A stretch of DNA of 7,476 nucleotides. Origin: Anaerolineae bacterium (GTDB taxonomy: Bacteria; Chloroflexota; Anaerolineae; B4-G1). The DNA lies in contig JALWUZ010000161.1 in the NCBI GenBank assembly GCA_027079895.1, positions 1 through 7,476 of the forward strand, read 5' to 3'. This document shows, one piece after another, positions 1 to 6,725 of this stretch. A program made the translations under genes and the position numbers. Numbering within the stretch: the first letter of the stretch is position 1; every line of letters starts with the position of its first letter. Below the pieces are notes generated by a model, which saw only the letters and a list, made by a program, of their open reading frames with translations, ran no database searches and was not told where the DNA came from.

Positions 1-628
1 TGGCACGGTTGCGTCCCAGGGATTCGGCCAACTCGCGGGTGCGCTGCTCCACACGCTGATCCAGTTCCCGGTTGATGGTGCGCAGGTCTTTCAGGGCTTG
101 TTCCAGGCTGCGGGCGGAGAGCCAGGATACCAGAGCAACGATGTAAAACGCCCCCACTAGCACAGCATTGACATCTCTATGCGCGTGGACAGCCATCAAA
201 CTCAGTAAGACAGTAACCACCGTAGCGAACACGAAACTGGCATAGGGTTCGAGTATCATGCCCGCCATAACAACGGGAAGGAAAAAGGTGGCGCTACTTC
301 TCCCATCAACTAGTTCACCGGGTTGGTCAGATACAGAGAGAGTGAGTACCAGCAAAGCCAGGAAGATGTAAGATGCTAGAACCTGATGTCCTTTTCTGTT
401 AATCCAGTACACGAGCGCCAGTCCGATGATGAGCATTGAGCCACTGACGTAAACATCTACAACGTCCTCCAAGCGGTATATGCCTATTACCAAGTGCGTG
501 ACGGCTGCCGCAATCAGTATTAACAAGGTGACAGTTGCCAGCCCGAGCAGGATGTAATTGAGTAGCACACCCCGTCGGGCCATCTTCTCGTTTTTTGTGT
601 TGATTTGCAAGTACTTTTTTACGTTCAT
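1..628 (-). CDS. Membrane-bound sensor protein, probable histidine kinase, N-terminal part (cut by window edge)
   Basis: The frame opens with ATG at 628 and stays open to the window edge, giving 209 residues with no stop. I translated it by hand. Six hydrophobic segments are visible at about residues 21-48, 60-76, 83-98, 112-126, 130-148 and 155-170. They are followed by a charged heptad-like stretch (173-209) that includes NRELDQRVEQRTRELAES, the linker type that precedes PAS/GAF or kinase domains in bacterial sensor kinases. The catalytic part lies outside the window, so kinase is an inference and a cyclase or diguanylate cyclase output is possible. The start is supported by AAGGTG four bases upstream, which overlaps the stop of the cyclase gene. 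The 8 bp gap suggests co-transcription. The membrane part is about 50% G+C and the coiled coil about 65%. Confidence 0.75.
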   Translation of the reverse strand, partial: MNVKKYLQINTKNEKMARRGVLLNYILLGLATVTLLILIAAAVTHLVIGIYRLEDVVDVYVSGSMLIIGLALVYWINRKGHQVLASYIFLALLVLTLSVSDQPGELVDGRSSATFFLPVVMAGMILEPYASFVFATVVTVLLSLMAVHAHRDVNAVLVGAFYIVALVSWLSARSLEQALKDLRTINRELDQRVEQRTRELAESLGRNRA

Positions 629-1560
629 GAAGCACCTTACAGAGGATGAGTTCCCGCCATCTCTTCGTATAGAATGAGCGCTGTGAGAACCGACGAGCGT
701 ACCACATCACAGGGTGTATACAGGCATTTGCCTATCCATAACGCAGGGTGTTCGGCCTCTGTTTCGTATGCTTTGACTAAGTATTCTACTCCCTTTAATA
801 ACACCTCTTTGTTGACGGATTCATATTCATTGAAATGTAACAAGGCAGTTATCGCGTATGCTGTCTCCTCCGCAGTGCCAACCTGGAAGAATCCCCACGA
901 ACCATCGTCATGCTGGGTGTGTATCAGCCAGTCAGCAGAGCGGCGACAAACACTCATAAGGTGTTTCCCTTCATTCAACAGAGCCACTAGCGCGTGAGAG
1001 GTGGCATAGAAAGGCGATGTGTGCCATTTGTCTACCCAGTACGTGTTGAACTTTTGGCTGTCCAGTAGCATCAGGACAACCTGCTCACGTATAGCCTGTC
1101 TGTTTGGGTACTCCGGCATCAAGCGTAATGCCTCCAAGGCGTGGACATTAGTGCCAACGCTCACGTTAAGTTCATACTCATACGTTCTGAACACTCCCGC
1201 CTCTGGCTTTTCGAAACTAGCCAATATGGAAGGCTGAACGTCGTAGCCAGCCTCGGTGAGCAAACGGCTATAAACTGATGTTATATCGCCATCTGGAATG
1301 CCGAATGAAGGATCTAAACCAACGCCCATAGGTGTCATTTCCGCGTACATACTTTCTAGCACATCTTGATCTACAAAATTAGTTATCGGCATCTTCGAGA
1401 AAGCGATATTGTTAAGCACCCAGGCCAACTCAAAGGTGGCAAATGGGTAGAGGTAGATTACATGCCCAGATTGCCTTTGCACTTCTTCCAAATACTCCCA
1501 TGCCCTCTCGTCCTCGTAGCCCAGAAGCATCAAGTAGTAAGCCGTCGTAGCAGGCGAGTT
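120..1560. other. Low-G+C block inside a G+C-rich operon
   Basis: Hand counts per 60-base line give 40-57% for most of this stretch, with a minimum of 32% at 781-840 and about 48% on average. Lines 1-120 are about 65%, 1561-1620 is 67%, 1861-1920 is 72%, and sampled lines in the upstream genes are 67-68%. The block covers the C-terminal two thirds of the cyclase gene and the membrane part of the sensor gene. Edges are approximate to within about 60 bases. Confidence 0.6.
633..638 (-). promoter_or_regulatory. Ribosome binding site of the sensor gene
   Basis: AAGGTG on the minus strand lies four bases before the ATG at 628 and overlaps the TAA stop of the upstream cyclase (637-639). It fixes the sensor start and suggests translational coupling. 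Confidence 0.6.
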
Positions 1561-2130
1561 GCCCAGAGAGCCATTAGGTGCCAAAGCCTGCCGTAGCCGG
1601 TCAGGGTCGCCATCGCGTCCCAGGAATTCCAACGAATGCACGGTGGAGATCTTGGGCGAGTACAGTTTGTCCGGCGGAATCAAGCGCAACTTGGCGGTCT
1701 GAATTTCCCCATAGCCGCAAGTATGGCTCGGCACGTCCAGGCCCAGTTCCCGCGCCTCTTCCAACAGCGTGGGGAAAATCAACTCGAACCCCACCAACTC
1801 GAACGGGTCGCGCGGCAACAGATGGAGATGATGCCAGAGATACCGCTCCCCGCGCTTGATGGCCTCCTCGGTGCCCCGTGTGTGGCCGTTCTCCCGCAGG
1901 GCGATGATGGCCGTCAGGGTACACAGGATGCGGTCGTGGTAGTAGACTATCTCCCCACCCCAACTGCCGTCGGGTTTCTGATTCTCCACCAGCCAGTCGA
2001 GCAGGTCGGGCCAACGCGGCTCCCCGTCTGGGGTGCGCAGACGGGCCAGCCAGGCGGTGTCGTAGGCACTGGGATTCATCCGCTGATTCAGATTGCGCAC
2101 CAGTTCTTTGGCTTCCGCTACGTAGTCCAT
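637..2130 (-). CDS. Class II diterpene cyclase (Rv3377c / copalyl diphosphate synthase type)
   Basis: A 497-residue protein, close to the length I recall for Rv3377c (about 500). Class II cyclases protonate geranylgeranyl diphosphate and fold it into a bicyclic diphosphate in the cytosol. Visible hallmarks are SAYDTAW (21-27), QW-like repeats QKPDGSWG (51-58) and QHDDGSWGFF (406-415), VGFELIFPTL (113-122), a DKWH segment (367-370) and TAEETAY (419-425). These match Rv3377c as I remember it. The acid motif is D280-G-D282-I-T-S. Rv3377c has DXDTTS and most family members DXDDTA, so the middle Asp, the proton donor, is kept. No class I DDXXD domain is present, so the diphosphate product needs a partner, presumably the preceding gene, 6 bp away. 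G+C falls from about 62% to about 47% near residue 190-210. The exact ring skeleton cannot be read from sequence; squalene-hopene cyclase is unlikely from length and motif. Confidence 0.9.
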   Translation of the reverse strand: MDYVAEAKELVRNLNQRMNPSAYDTAWLARLRTPDGEPRWPDLLDWLVENQKPDGSWGGEIVYYHDRILCTLTAIIALRENGHTRGTEEAIKRGERYLWHHLHLLPRDPFELVGFELIFPTLLEEARELGLDVPSHTCGYGEIQTAKLRLIPPDKLYSPKISTVHSLEFLGRDGDPDRLRQALAPNGSLGNSPATTAYYLMLLGYEDERAWEYLEEVQRQSGHVIYLYPFATFELAWVLNNIAFSKMPITNFVDQDVLESMYAEMTPMGVGLDPSFGIPDGDITSVYSRLLTEAGYDVQPSILASFEKPEAGVFRTYEYELNVSVGTNVHALEALRLMPEYPNRQAIREQVVLMLLDSQKFNTYWVDKWHTSPFYATSHALVALLNEGKHLMSVCRRSADWLIHTQHDDGSWGFFQVGTAEETAYAITALLHFNEYESVNKEVLLKGVEYLVKAYETEAEHPALWIGKCLYTPCDVVRSSVLTALILYEEMAGTHPL

Positions 2131-2136
2131 CGGTGC

Positions 2137-3066
2137 TCACTCTCCTTCCATCTGTGCTGGCAGGCGTACCTGCGGCGTCGGATACCAAAAGCGGCCACTG
2201 ACGTGTTGTCGTCCCAGCCCCAGGACGTGGTGGCGGTTGAGGGTGTAGAACTCGTCCAGAGCCTGCCAGTCAGCGGCGGACATGGCGGCGTAAGCGGAAT
2301 CGTCCACCCGGCGGGCGTAGAGGTGATCGTACAGGATGGCCCGCAAGGTCTGCTCGTCCATGTACGGCGACGGGCTGACGGTGAAGTACAAATCCTCGTT
2401 GCCGGTGGCGATGAGCGGCATATCGAAAGCAGAGGGCCGGTCGAAGCCGATGAAGAAATCCACCGGCGGGATGTACTCGCCGTAGTAGGCGGTGACGATC
2501 TCCTCCCTGGTCGGGGGGCGGCCATGCGCTTGGTGGAAGCGGATGCCGAACGCGGCGACGGTCTCCGCCGGATCGTGGGCGCAGACGCCGAAGAAGAGCC
2601 GGAACCGCTCGTGGTCGGCGGTGCGGTGCGCCAGCGCGTCGAACGCCTCCAACGCCTCCTCGTAAACCGTCCCACGCAGGTAACGCTCGGCGTCGCCATA
2701 CACCCGCACCCGCACGTCGTAGGCGTCGTAGAACTCCAGGAAGGCCGGGGTCTCCGCGAACCACAGCAACCCCTGTCGCAGCAACTGACGGTACTCATCC
2801 CCGCGCTCCAACAGGTCAGGGCCGAAGATCGGGGTCAGCAGAATCTCCACGCCATAGTCGAAGAACAGTTTGTAGAGTTCGATGTGCCGTTCCCCGGCCA
2901 CCCGCAGGTAGGTCTCCATAAAGTCCCCCGCCGCCAGGTCGGGATGTTCGAGTACAAACCAGCGTCGCGTGCCGTTGATGGGGAAGACGCACACTTTGGG
3001 CCCCGCCGCACGCACCAGATGGGCAATCTCTTCAGTTGGCAAATTCAAGAAAGTCTCGCGTTCCAT
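2137..3066 (-). CDS. Rv3378c-like diterpene synthase / prenyl transferase (tuberculosinol or kolavelool synthase family)
   Basis: A 309-residue protein from ATG 3066 (315 from GTG 3084), against about 296 for Rv3378c. It matches Rv3378c as I remember it along its length: FLNLP (6-10), GPKVCVFPINGTRRWF (22-37), TPIFGPDLLERGDEY (78-92), FGVCAHDPAE (159-168), HGRPPTREEI (181-190), YYGEYIPPVDFFIGF (194-208), DLYFTVSPSPYM (225-236) and ILYDHLYARR (244-253). Rv3378c has a cis-prenyltransferase fold. It converts a bicyclic diphosphate to tuberculosinol/isotuberculosinol or transfers the prenyl group to adenosine. The oddity is Asn31 in NGTRRW, where Rv3378c has Asp34. Tyr53 aligns without gaps to Tyr51 of Rv3378c. 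The segment after W36 seems about five residues longer than in Rv3378c. I prefer ATG 3066 because GGGAGG precedes it and the N-terminus then fits the family. The 5' end overlaps the glycosyltransferase gene. The partner is the cyclase downstream. The product is unknown. Confidence 0.87.
   Translation of the reverse strand: MERETFLNLPTEEIAHLVRAAGPKVCVFPINGTRRWFVLEHPDLAAGDFMETYLRVAGERHIELYKLFFDYGVEILLTPIFGPDLLERGDEYRQLLRQGLLWFAETPAFLEFYDAYDVRVRVYGDAERYLRGTVYEEALEAFDALAHRTADHERFRLFFGVCAHDPAETVAAFGIRFHQAHGRPPTREEIVTAYYGEYIPPVDFFIGFDRPSAFDMPLIATGNEDLYFTVSPSPYMDEQTLRAILYDHLYARRVDDSAYAAMSAADWQALDEFYTLNRHHVLGLGRQHVSGRFWYPTPQVRLPAQMEGE
2142..2147 (-). promoter_or_regulatory. Ribosome binding site of the cyclase gene
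   Basis: AAGGAG on the minus strand lies 11 bases before the ATG at 2130, inside the last codons of the preceding synthase gene. Spacing is slightly long, but no better start is nearby, and SAYDTAW begins at residue 21, as expected for the family. Confidence 0.5.
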
Positions 3067-4390
3067 CCTCCTCCCGCCCTTCACGATATTCGAGTCCGCT
3101 GTACCACAGCCGCTCCACCAGGAGGCCGTAGAAAGTCAGGATGACCGCCATAATCAGGGGAACGTGGAGGCTGGGGTCGGTCAGGATGTAGGGCCCCGGC
3201 AGGACGACGCGCATGCCGAAGAGCGCGAATCCGCCGACCTGGAACAGGTCCACCAGGGCATACGGCAGGCCCACCGCCCAGACCAGGAAGCGGCGCAGCC
3301 CTCGCCGGGCCACCGTCGCCAGCAAGTAGGTGAACACGGCGATGCCCAGCGACAGTTCCCAGACCACGTCCAGCCAGATGAAGGCCCCCAGGTAGAGGGC
3401 GAAGGCCCAGTCGAGCCCTGTGCCGGGCAGCGGTCGGCGCAAGTGGCGCACCGCGACCACCGCCAGCGGCAACAGGAGCAGGACTTTGACGACCGTCGCC
3501 AGCCGCAACACTCCCGCCGACGGCCCCCACAAGTAGGCGAAAATCTGCTTGAGCGAGTGATTGTATCCCAAAAACGGCGCGTCCGGGCCGCGCCAGGGGA
3601 AATCGCGCCCCAGCCGTCCCAGGAGATGCACGTAATCCCCGTACTGCTGCCAGACGTAGGCCGGGCCCGCCAGCAACGCCGTCGCCCCCCCGATCGCCAG
3701 ATAGACCAGCAGGGAAAACAGCACCAGTCGGAGGAAAAAGCGGCGGCGTCCGAGCAGCATCGGCACGGCGGCGGCGAAAGCCCACATCGGCTTGGCCTGC
3801 AAGATGAGCGAGAGCCACAGCACCGCCCATCCCAAACGCTCGTCCAGGACGGCCTCGATGAGCAGCGTCGCCAGCAACGCCAGGATGATGTAGATGTTGA
3901 GATACCCCAGGTCGCTCCAGAACGGAGTCCAAATCAGCCACACCGGCGTCGTCCACACCAGCATAGCGCGGGCCCGCTCGAACCCCGGTCGGCTGAAGAT
4001 ACGGCTCCAACGGTAGTAGAGCAGTCCATACGCCGCGATATGCACCAGGGAGTGGAACACAGAGGCGGCCAGGGGAGGCCAGCCGAGAAACGGGACGAAC
4101 AGCAGTGCGTAGGCCGGGGGGTACGGGTAGTGATACTCGATGGATTCCAACGAGCCCTGCAAGTACAACGGCTCGCGCTGCTGAAAGTGACGGGCCGCGT
4201 CCAGGTAGACCTGCAGGTCCACCGGCACCGGCGGCACATCCTGTCCCCCCATCTCGTTGCCGGGGGAGAGCAACGTCACCAGATAGACACCGTGTACCAC
4301 CAACCGCAGCACGGCGTAAAGGATGGCGAGTCCCAGGGCGAGTCGGAAGAACCGCGAACGGCTCCACGCCCGGCGGAACTGTTCACTCAT
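3032..4390 (-). CDS. Polytopic membrane glycosyltransferase, GT87-like (PimE/AftC type, DUF2029)
   Basis: A 452-residue protein with roughly ten to twelve hydrophobic helices, from about 17-40 to 408-424, and a hydrophilic tail after 430. The layout fits GT87 enzymes. A conserved Asp follows the first helix (VPVDLQVYLDAARHF, Asp58). Then come EPLY and an aromatic-proline stretch YHYPYPPAYALL (86-97), LQAKPMW (198-204) in a mid-protein helix, and GYNHSLKQIF (275-284) in an outer loop. Family members transfer sugars from polyprenyl-phosphate donors on the outer face of the membrane. The donor and acceptor here cannot be read. Its position between the exporter and the diterpene genes suggests a lipid or terpenoid acceptor, which is inference only. 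ATG 4390 overlaps the permease stop by 8 bp (ATGAGTGA), with GAGG nine bases upstream. Its 3' end overlaps the synthase start. Another GT-C family membrane transferase is the main alternative. Confidence 0.75.
   Translation of the reverse strand: MSEQFRRAWSRSRFFRLALGLAILYAVLRLVVHGVYLVTLLSPGNEMGGQDVPPVPVDLQVYLDAARHFQQREPLYLQGSLESIEYHYPYPPAYALLFVPFLGWPPLAASVFHSLVHIAAYGLLYYRWSRIFSRPGFERARAMLVWTTPVWLIWTPFWSDLGYLNIYIILALLATLLIEAVLDERLGWAVLWLSLILQAKPMWAFAAAVPMLLGRRRFFLRLVLFSLLVYLAIGGATALLAGPAYVWQQYGDYVHLLGRLGRDFPWRGPDAPFLGYNHSLKQIFAYLWGPSAGVLRLATVVKVLLLLPLAVVAVRHLRRPLPGTGLDWAFALYLGAFIWLDVVWELSLGIAVFTYLLATVARRGLRRFLVWAVGLPYALVDLFQVGGFALFGMRVVLPGPYILTDPSLHVPLIMAVILTFYGLLVERLWYSGLEYREGREEDGTRDFLEFAN
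3067..3074 (-). promoter_or_regulatory. Purine-rich ribosome binding site before ATG 3066
   Basis: GGAGGAGG on the minus strand directly abuts the ATG at 3066. Its GGGAGG register (3069-3074 plus one base) leaves a spacer of three, short but usable. The alternative GTG at 3084 has no recognisable site upstream, so this sequence favours the ATG. Confidence 0.45.
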
Positions 4391-6722
4391 TGCGTAGTAC
4401 CTCTACGATGGATAGCCGCGCCGCCCTGACGCCCGGTACGACGCTCCCCAGAGTGCTGACCACGACCATCACCGGAGGCAGTGCCAGGCCGTAGAGCACG
4501 TTCAGCGTCACCCGCACCGGGCCAAATCCGTAAGTCTGCGCCAGGGCCGCCATCGTCATTTTGGTGAAGGCCAGCCCCAGCGGTATCCCCACGACCGCCG
4601 CCAGCAATCCCAGCACACCGGCAGTCGTGTTGACCATCGTCACGACCTGGAACGGCGTCATCCCCAGCGTCTTCAGCACGCCGATGACCCGCAACCGCTC
4701 CTGCACCGCCAGCAAGGAGGTGTTGAAGACGTTGACCAGCGCGATGCCAATCAGCACCCCGGCCAGGGCGAAGATCGCCAGCCGCAGGTAGACCACCGAC
4801 TCCGGGATGGCGTCTTTTACGAAAGTGACCTCCAGGTCGGAGTCCGCCCTGGGGGACAAATACCGCCGCAGAGCCTCCCGGTCCACGTCCGGCGCGAGCC
4901 GCAGGTAGTACGTGCGCGGCTCGACCGACCCCAGATGTCGGCGGGCCGTCGGCAGGCTGAGCATCAACATCTGCCCGGCGTTGGCCGGCTCCGGGTACTG
5001 CCCGACGATCACCCACCGGCTGGCGCGGCGGTGTCCCTCTTTGGGCCGGATAACCAACTCATCGCCGACCGTGAGCCCCAGCCAATTCAGCAGTCCGCGC
5101 CCGGCCAGGGCCTCGTTCGTGTTTGGAAAGAACATCCGCCCGTCCGCGATGTCAAACGGAAAGGCGGACAAATCGCCGTCCACCGCTCGCACCGTGAACG
5201 ACCGCCCCTGCGGAGTCTCCACCTCGACCAGACACTCGGCGTAGAACGCCTCGACGCCGGGAGCCCGTCGCAGCATGCCCCGTACACGACTGTCTCCGAG
5301 GGTCTCCCTGGTGACAACGGCATCGTAGACAATCCCCAGGAGGGCCGGATTGGTCTCGTAAGTGTGCAGAGTCCCGTTCAGAGACAGCCCAAATATAACC
5401 CCAATCACTCCCAGCGTCAAGTTGAGGCCGGTCAGCAGAGAGCGCAGCGGACGGGCCAGGAGGTCGTTCAGCCCCAGGATGAACACCATCGGCAGGTGCA
5501 GCCGGGTCGCCAGCGCGATGAGGCCGGGCCAGCGCGTGCGCGGCGGCTCCGCGCCGGTGGCGATGGCGGTGACGATGTTCACCTGCGCTCCGCGCCGGGC
5601 CGCGCCCCAGGCGGCGAGGAGGACGACCGCCAGCACCGCCCCGATGACCGCCGCCATCAGCACCCCGTTGACCGGCGTCCGGTAGACGGTGCTCAGCGAA
5701 GCGGCCACGCTCCGCAACGGCAGAGGGGCCAACGCTCCGCCTACGGCCAGCCCCAACAGTCCGCCCGCCAATCCCAGAATCAGGTACTGCCCCAGGTACA
5801 GCCAGAGCACCTGGGCCTGGGTAAAGCCGATCGCCTTGAGAATGCCAATCTGCCGGAACTGGGACAGCACCCGCGCCCCGATGCTGGTGGCGATGACCAG
5901 CACGGCGGCCAGGACGGCGAAGAAGCCGAAGGAGCCCAGGAATACCGAGTTGAGTTGCATTCCGAAGGCGGCGGACTCCCGCACATCCCGCCAGTCGGTG
6001 TGGGCGACAATGGTGTCGGGCCTGACCAACGCTTCGGCCTGAGCCAGCACCGCGCCGACTGCCTCCGGGTCGGCCAGCCGCAGCCCCAGCGACCGGTCCC
6101 AAACCTCATCATCAGGGAAAAGAGCCCGCAGCGTCGTCTCGCTCAGGTACAGGTAGGGCGGCTGACTGCTGCGGTAAGTGTCCCACATCGGGTTGTAGAC
6201 CAGCCCGACGACCGGCAGCGTCACTTTCCGACCGTCCCAGCGCGTGACTTCCACCTCGTCGCCGACGGCGAGATGGTACCGGTCGCGTAATTCCTGACCG
6301 GCCAGCACCTCCATCTGGCGCGGCGCGAAATAGCGGCCATCCAGGAGCAGCAGCCGGTTCACGGTGGCGGCGTTCTGTTCGGCGGGCGACGGCTCCGCCC
6401 GCAGGCTGACCACTACCCGCGTGTCCCCAATCCGCACCCGGGTGACGACGCTGTACCGCACTCCGGTGCTCCCCACCACCTCCGGCAGCGACTCGATGCG
6501 CCGCACGTCGCCGGGCCGCAGCCGGCCCCGGTCGAAGTACAGCCACAGGTGAGCCCCGTTCAACTCTTGAAAAGTGCGGTCGTAGGGTGCGCTGATGTTC
6601 ATCAGCGTCGCCAGGGCCAGGGTCAGCAGGACGGAGGCGGCCATCACCGTCGTGACGATGAGGACGGAGACCAGGGCGTGGCTCACTATGTCCGCTTGGA
6701 TTTTCCGGGCGATCGCTTCCAC
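4383..6722 (-). CDS. ABC transporter permease with two FtsX/MacB-type units
   Basis: A 779-residue membrane protein. After a first helix (about 18-42) comes an extracytoplasmic domain (about 45-255), then three helices (about 260-375). A fourth helix (about 428-450) follows, then a second extracytoplasmic domain (about 455-640) and three final helices (about 645-765). Each unit carries the FtsX coupling signature after its first core helix: QFRQIGILKAIGFTQAQV (288-305) and ERLRVIGVLKTLGMTPFQV (675-693). Such proteins pair with LolD/MacB-type ATPases and act by mechanotransmission to extrude lipoproteins, lipids, peptides or antibiotics, or to resist them. The substrate is unknown; the neighbouring genes make a terpenoid or glycolipid worth testing. 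The start codon is GTG, three bases after the ATPase stop, with no clear ribosome binding site, so translation is probably coupled. A GTG at codon 13 is a possible alternative start. Confidence 0.9.
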   Translation of the reverse strand: MEAIARKIQADIVSHALVSVLIVTTVMAASVLLTLALATLMNISAPYDRTFQELNGAHLWLYFDRGRLRPGDVRRIESLPEVVGSTGVRYSVVTRVRIGDTRVVVSLRAEPSPAEQNAATVNRLLLLDGRYFAPRQMEVLAGQELRDRYHLAVGDEVEVTRWDGRKVTLPVVGLVYNPMWDTYRSSQPPYLYLSETTLRALFPDDEVWDRSLGLRLADPEAVGAVLAQAEALVRPDTIVAHTDWRDVRESAAFGMQLNSVFLGSFGFFAVLAAVLVIATSIGARVLSQFRQIGILKAIGFTQAQVLWLYLGQYLILGLAGGLLGLAVGGALAPLPLRSVAASLSTVYRTPVNGVLMAAVIGAVLAVVLLAAWGAARRGAQVNIVTAIATGAEPPRTRWPGLIALATRLHLPMVFILGLNDLLARPLRSLLTGLNLTLGVIGVIFGLSLNGTLHTYETNPALLGIVYDAVVTRETLGDSRVRGMLRRAPGVEAFYAECLVEVETPQGRSFTVRAVDGDLSAFPFDIADGRMFFPNTNEALAGRGLLNWLGLTVGDELVIRPKEGHRRASRWVIVGQYPEPANAGQMLMLSLPTARRHLGSVEPRTYYLRLAPDVDREALRRYLSPRADSDLEVTFVKDAIPESVVYLRLAIFALAGVLIGIALVNVFNTSLLAVQERLRVIGVLKTLGMTPFQVVTMVNTTAGVLGLLAAVVGIPLGLAFTKMTMAALAQTYGFGPVRVTLNVLYGLALPPVMVVVSTLGSVVPGVRAARLSIVEVLRNE
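4400..4404 (-). promoter_or_regulatory. Ribosome binding site of the glycosyltransferase gene
   Basis: AGAGG on the minus strand lies nine bases before ATG 4390, within the last codons of the permease gene. With the overlapping ATGAGTGA start/stop it points to coupled translation. Confidence 0.5.
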
Positions 6723-6725
6723 AGT

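Noticed and set aside
571..580. Short palindrome cccgtcgggc as a terminator or operator
   Set aside because: It lies inside the sensor coding sequence, has a tiny stem and no T-run in a suitable place.
399..710. 103-codon minus-strand open frame spanning the cyclase/sensor junction
   Set aside because: It overlaps both the cyclase C-terminus and the sensor N-terminus in another frame. Those two frames show clear family features and a good ribosome binding site; this one shows none.
1276..1293. Loss of catalytic activity in the cyclase because DXDD is not intact
   Set aside because: The middle Asp, which is the proton donor, is present. The tuberculosis homologue Rv3377c is active with DXDTTS, so a non-Asp third position does not mean inactivity.
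637..2130. Squalene-hopene cyclase
   Set aside because: At 497 residues it is too short compared with more than 600 for that family. The SAYDTAW motif and the neighbouring Rv3378c homologue point to a diterpene cyclase.
2137..3066. Undecaprenyl diphosphate synthase (UppS)
   Set aside because: The NGTRRW motif recalls the cis-prenyltransferase fold, but the rest of the protein matches Rv3378c segment by segment and not the usual UppS motifs.
1636..3144. 502-codon open frame on the plus strand
   Set aside because: It is antisense to the cyclase and synthase genes and rich in Val, Gln and Arg with no recognisable motif. It is the expected shadow of G+C-rich coding sequence.
2969..4429. 486-codon open frame on the plus strand
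   Set aside because: It is antisense to the glycosyltransferase. Its Gln/Arg/His/Pro-rich composition and lack of any fold-like pattern mark it as a shadow.
4935..6290. 451-codon open frame on the plus strand
   Set aside because: It is antisense to the permease, with low-complexity Gln/Arg/Gly composition and no domain. The minus-strand permease explains the region fully.
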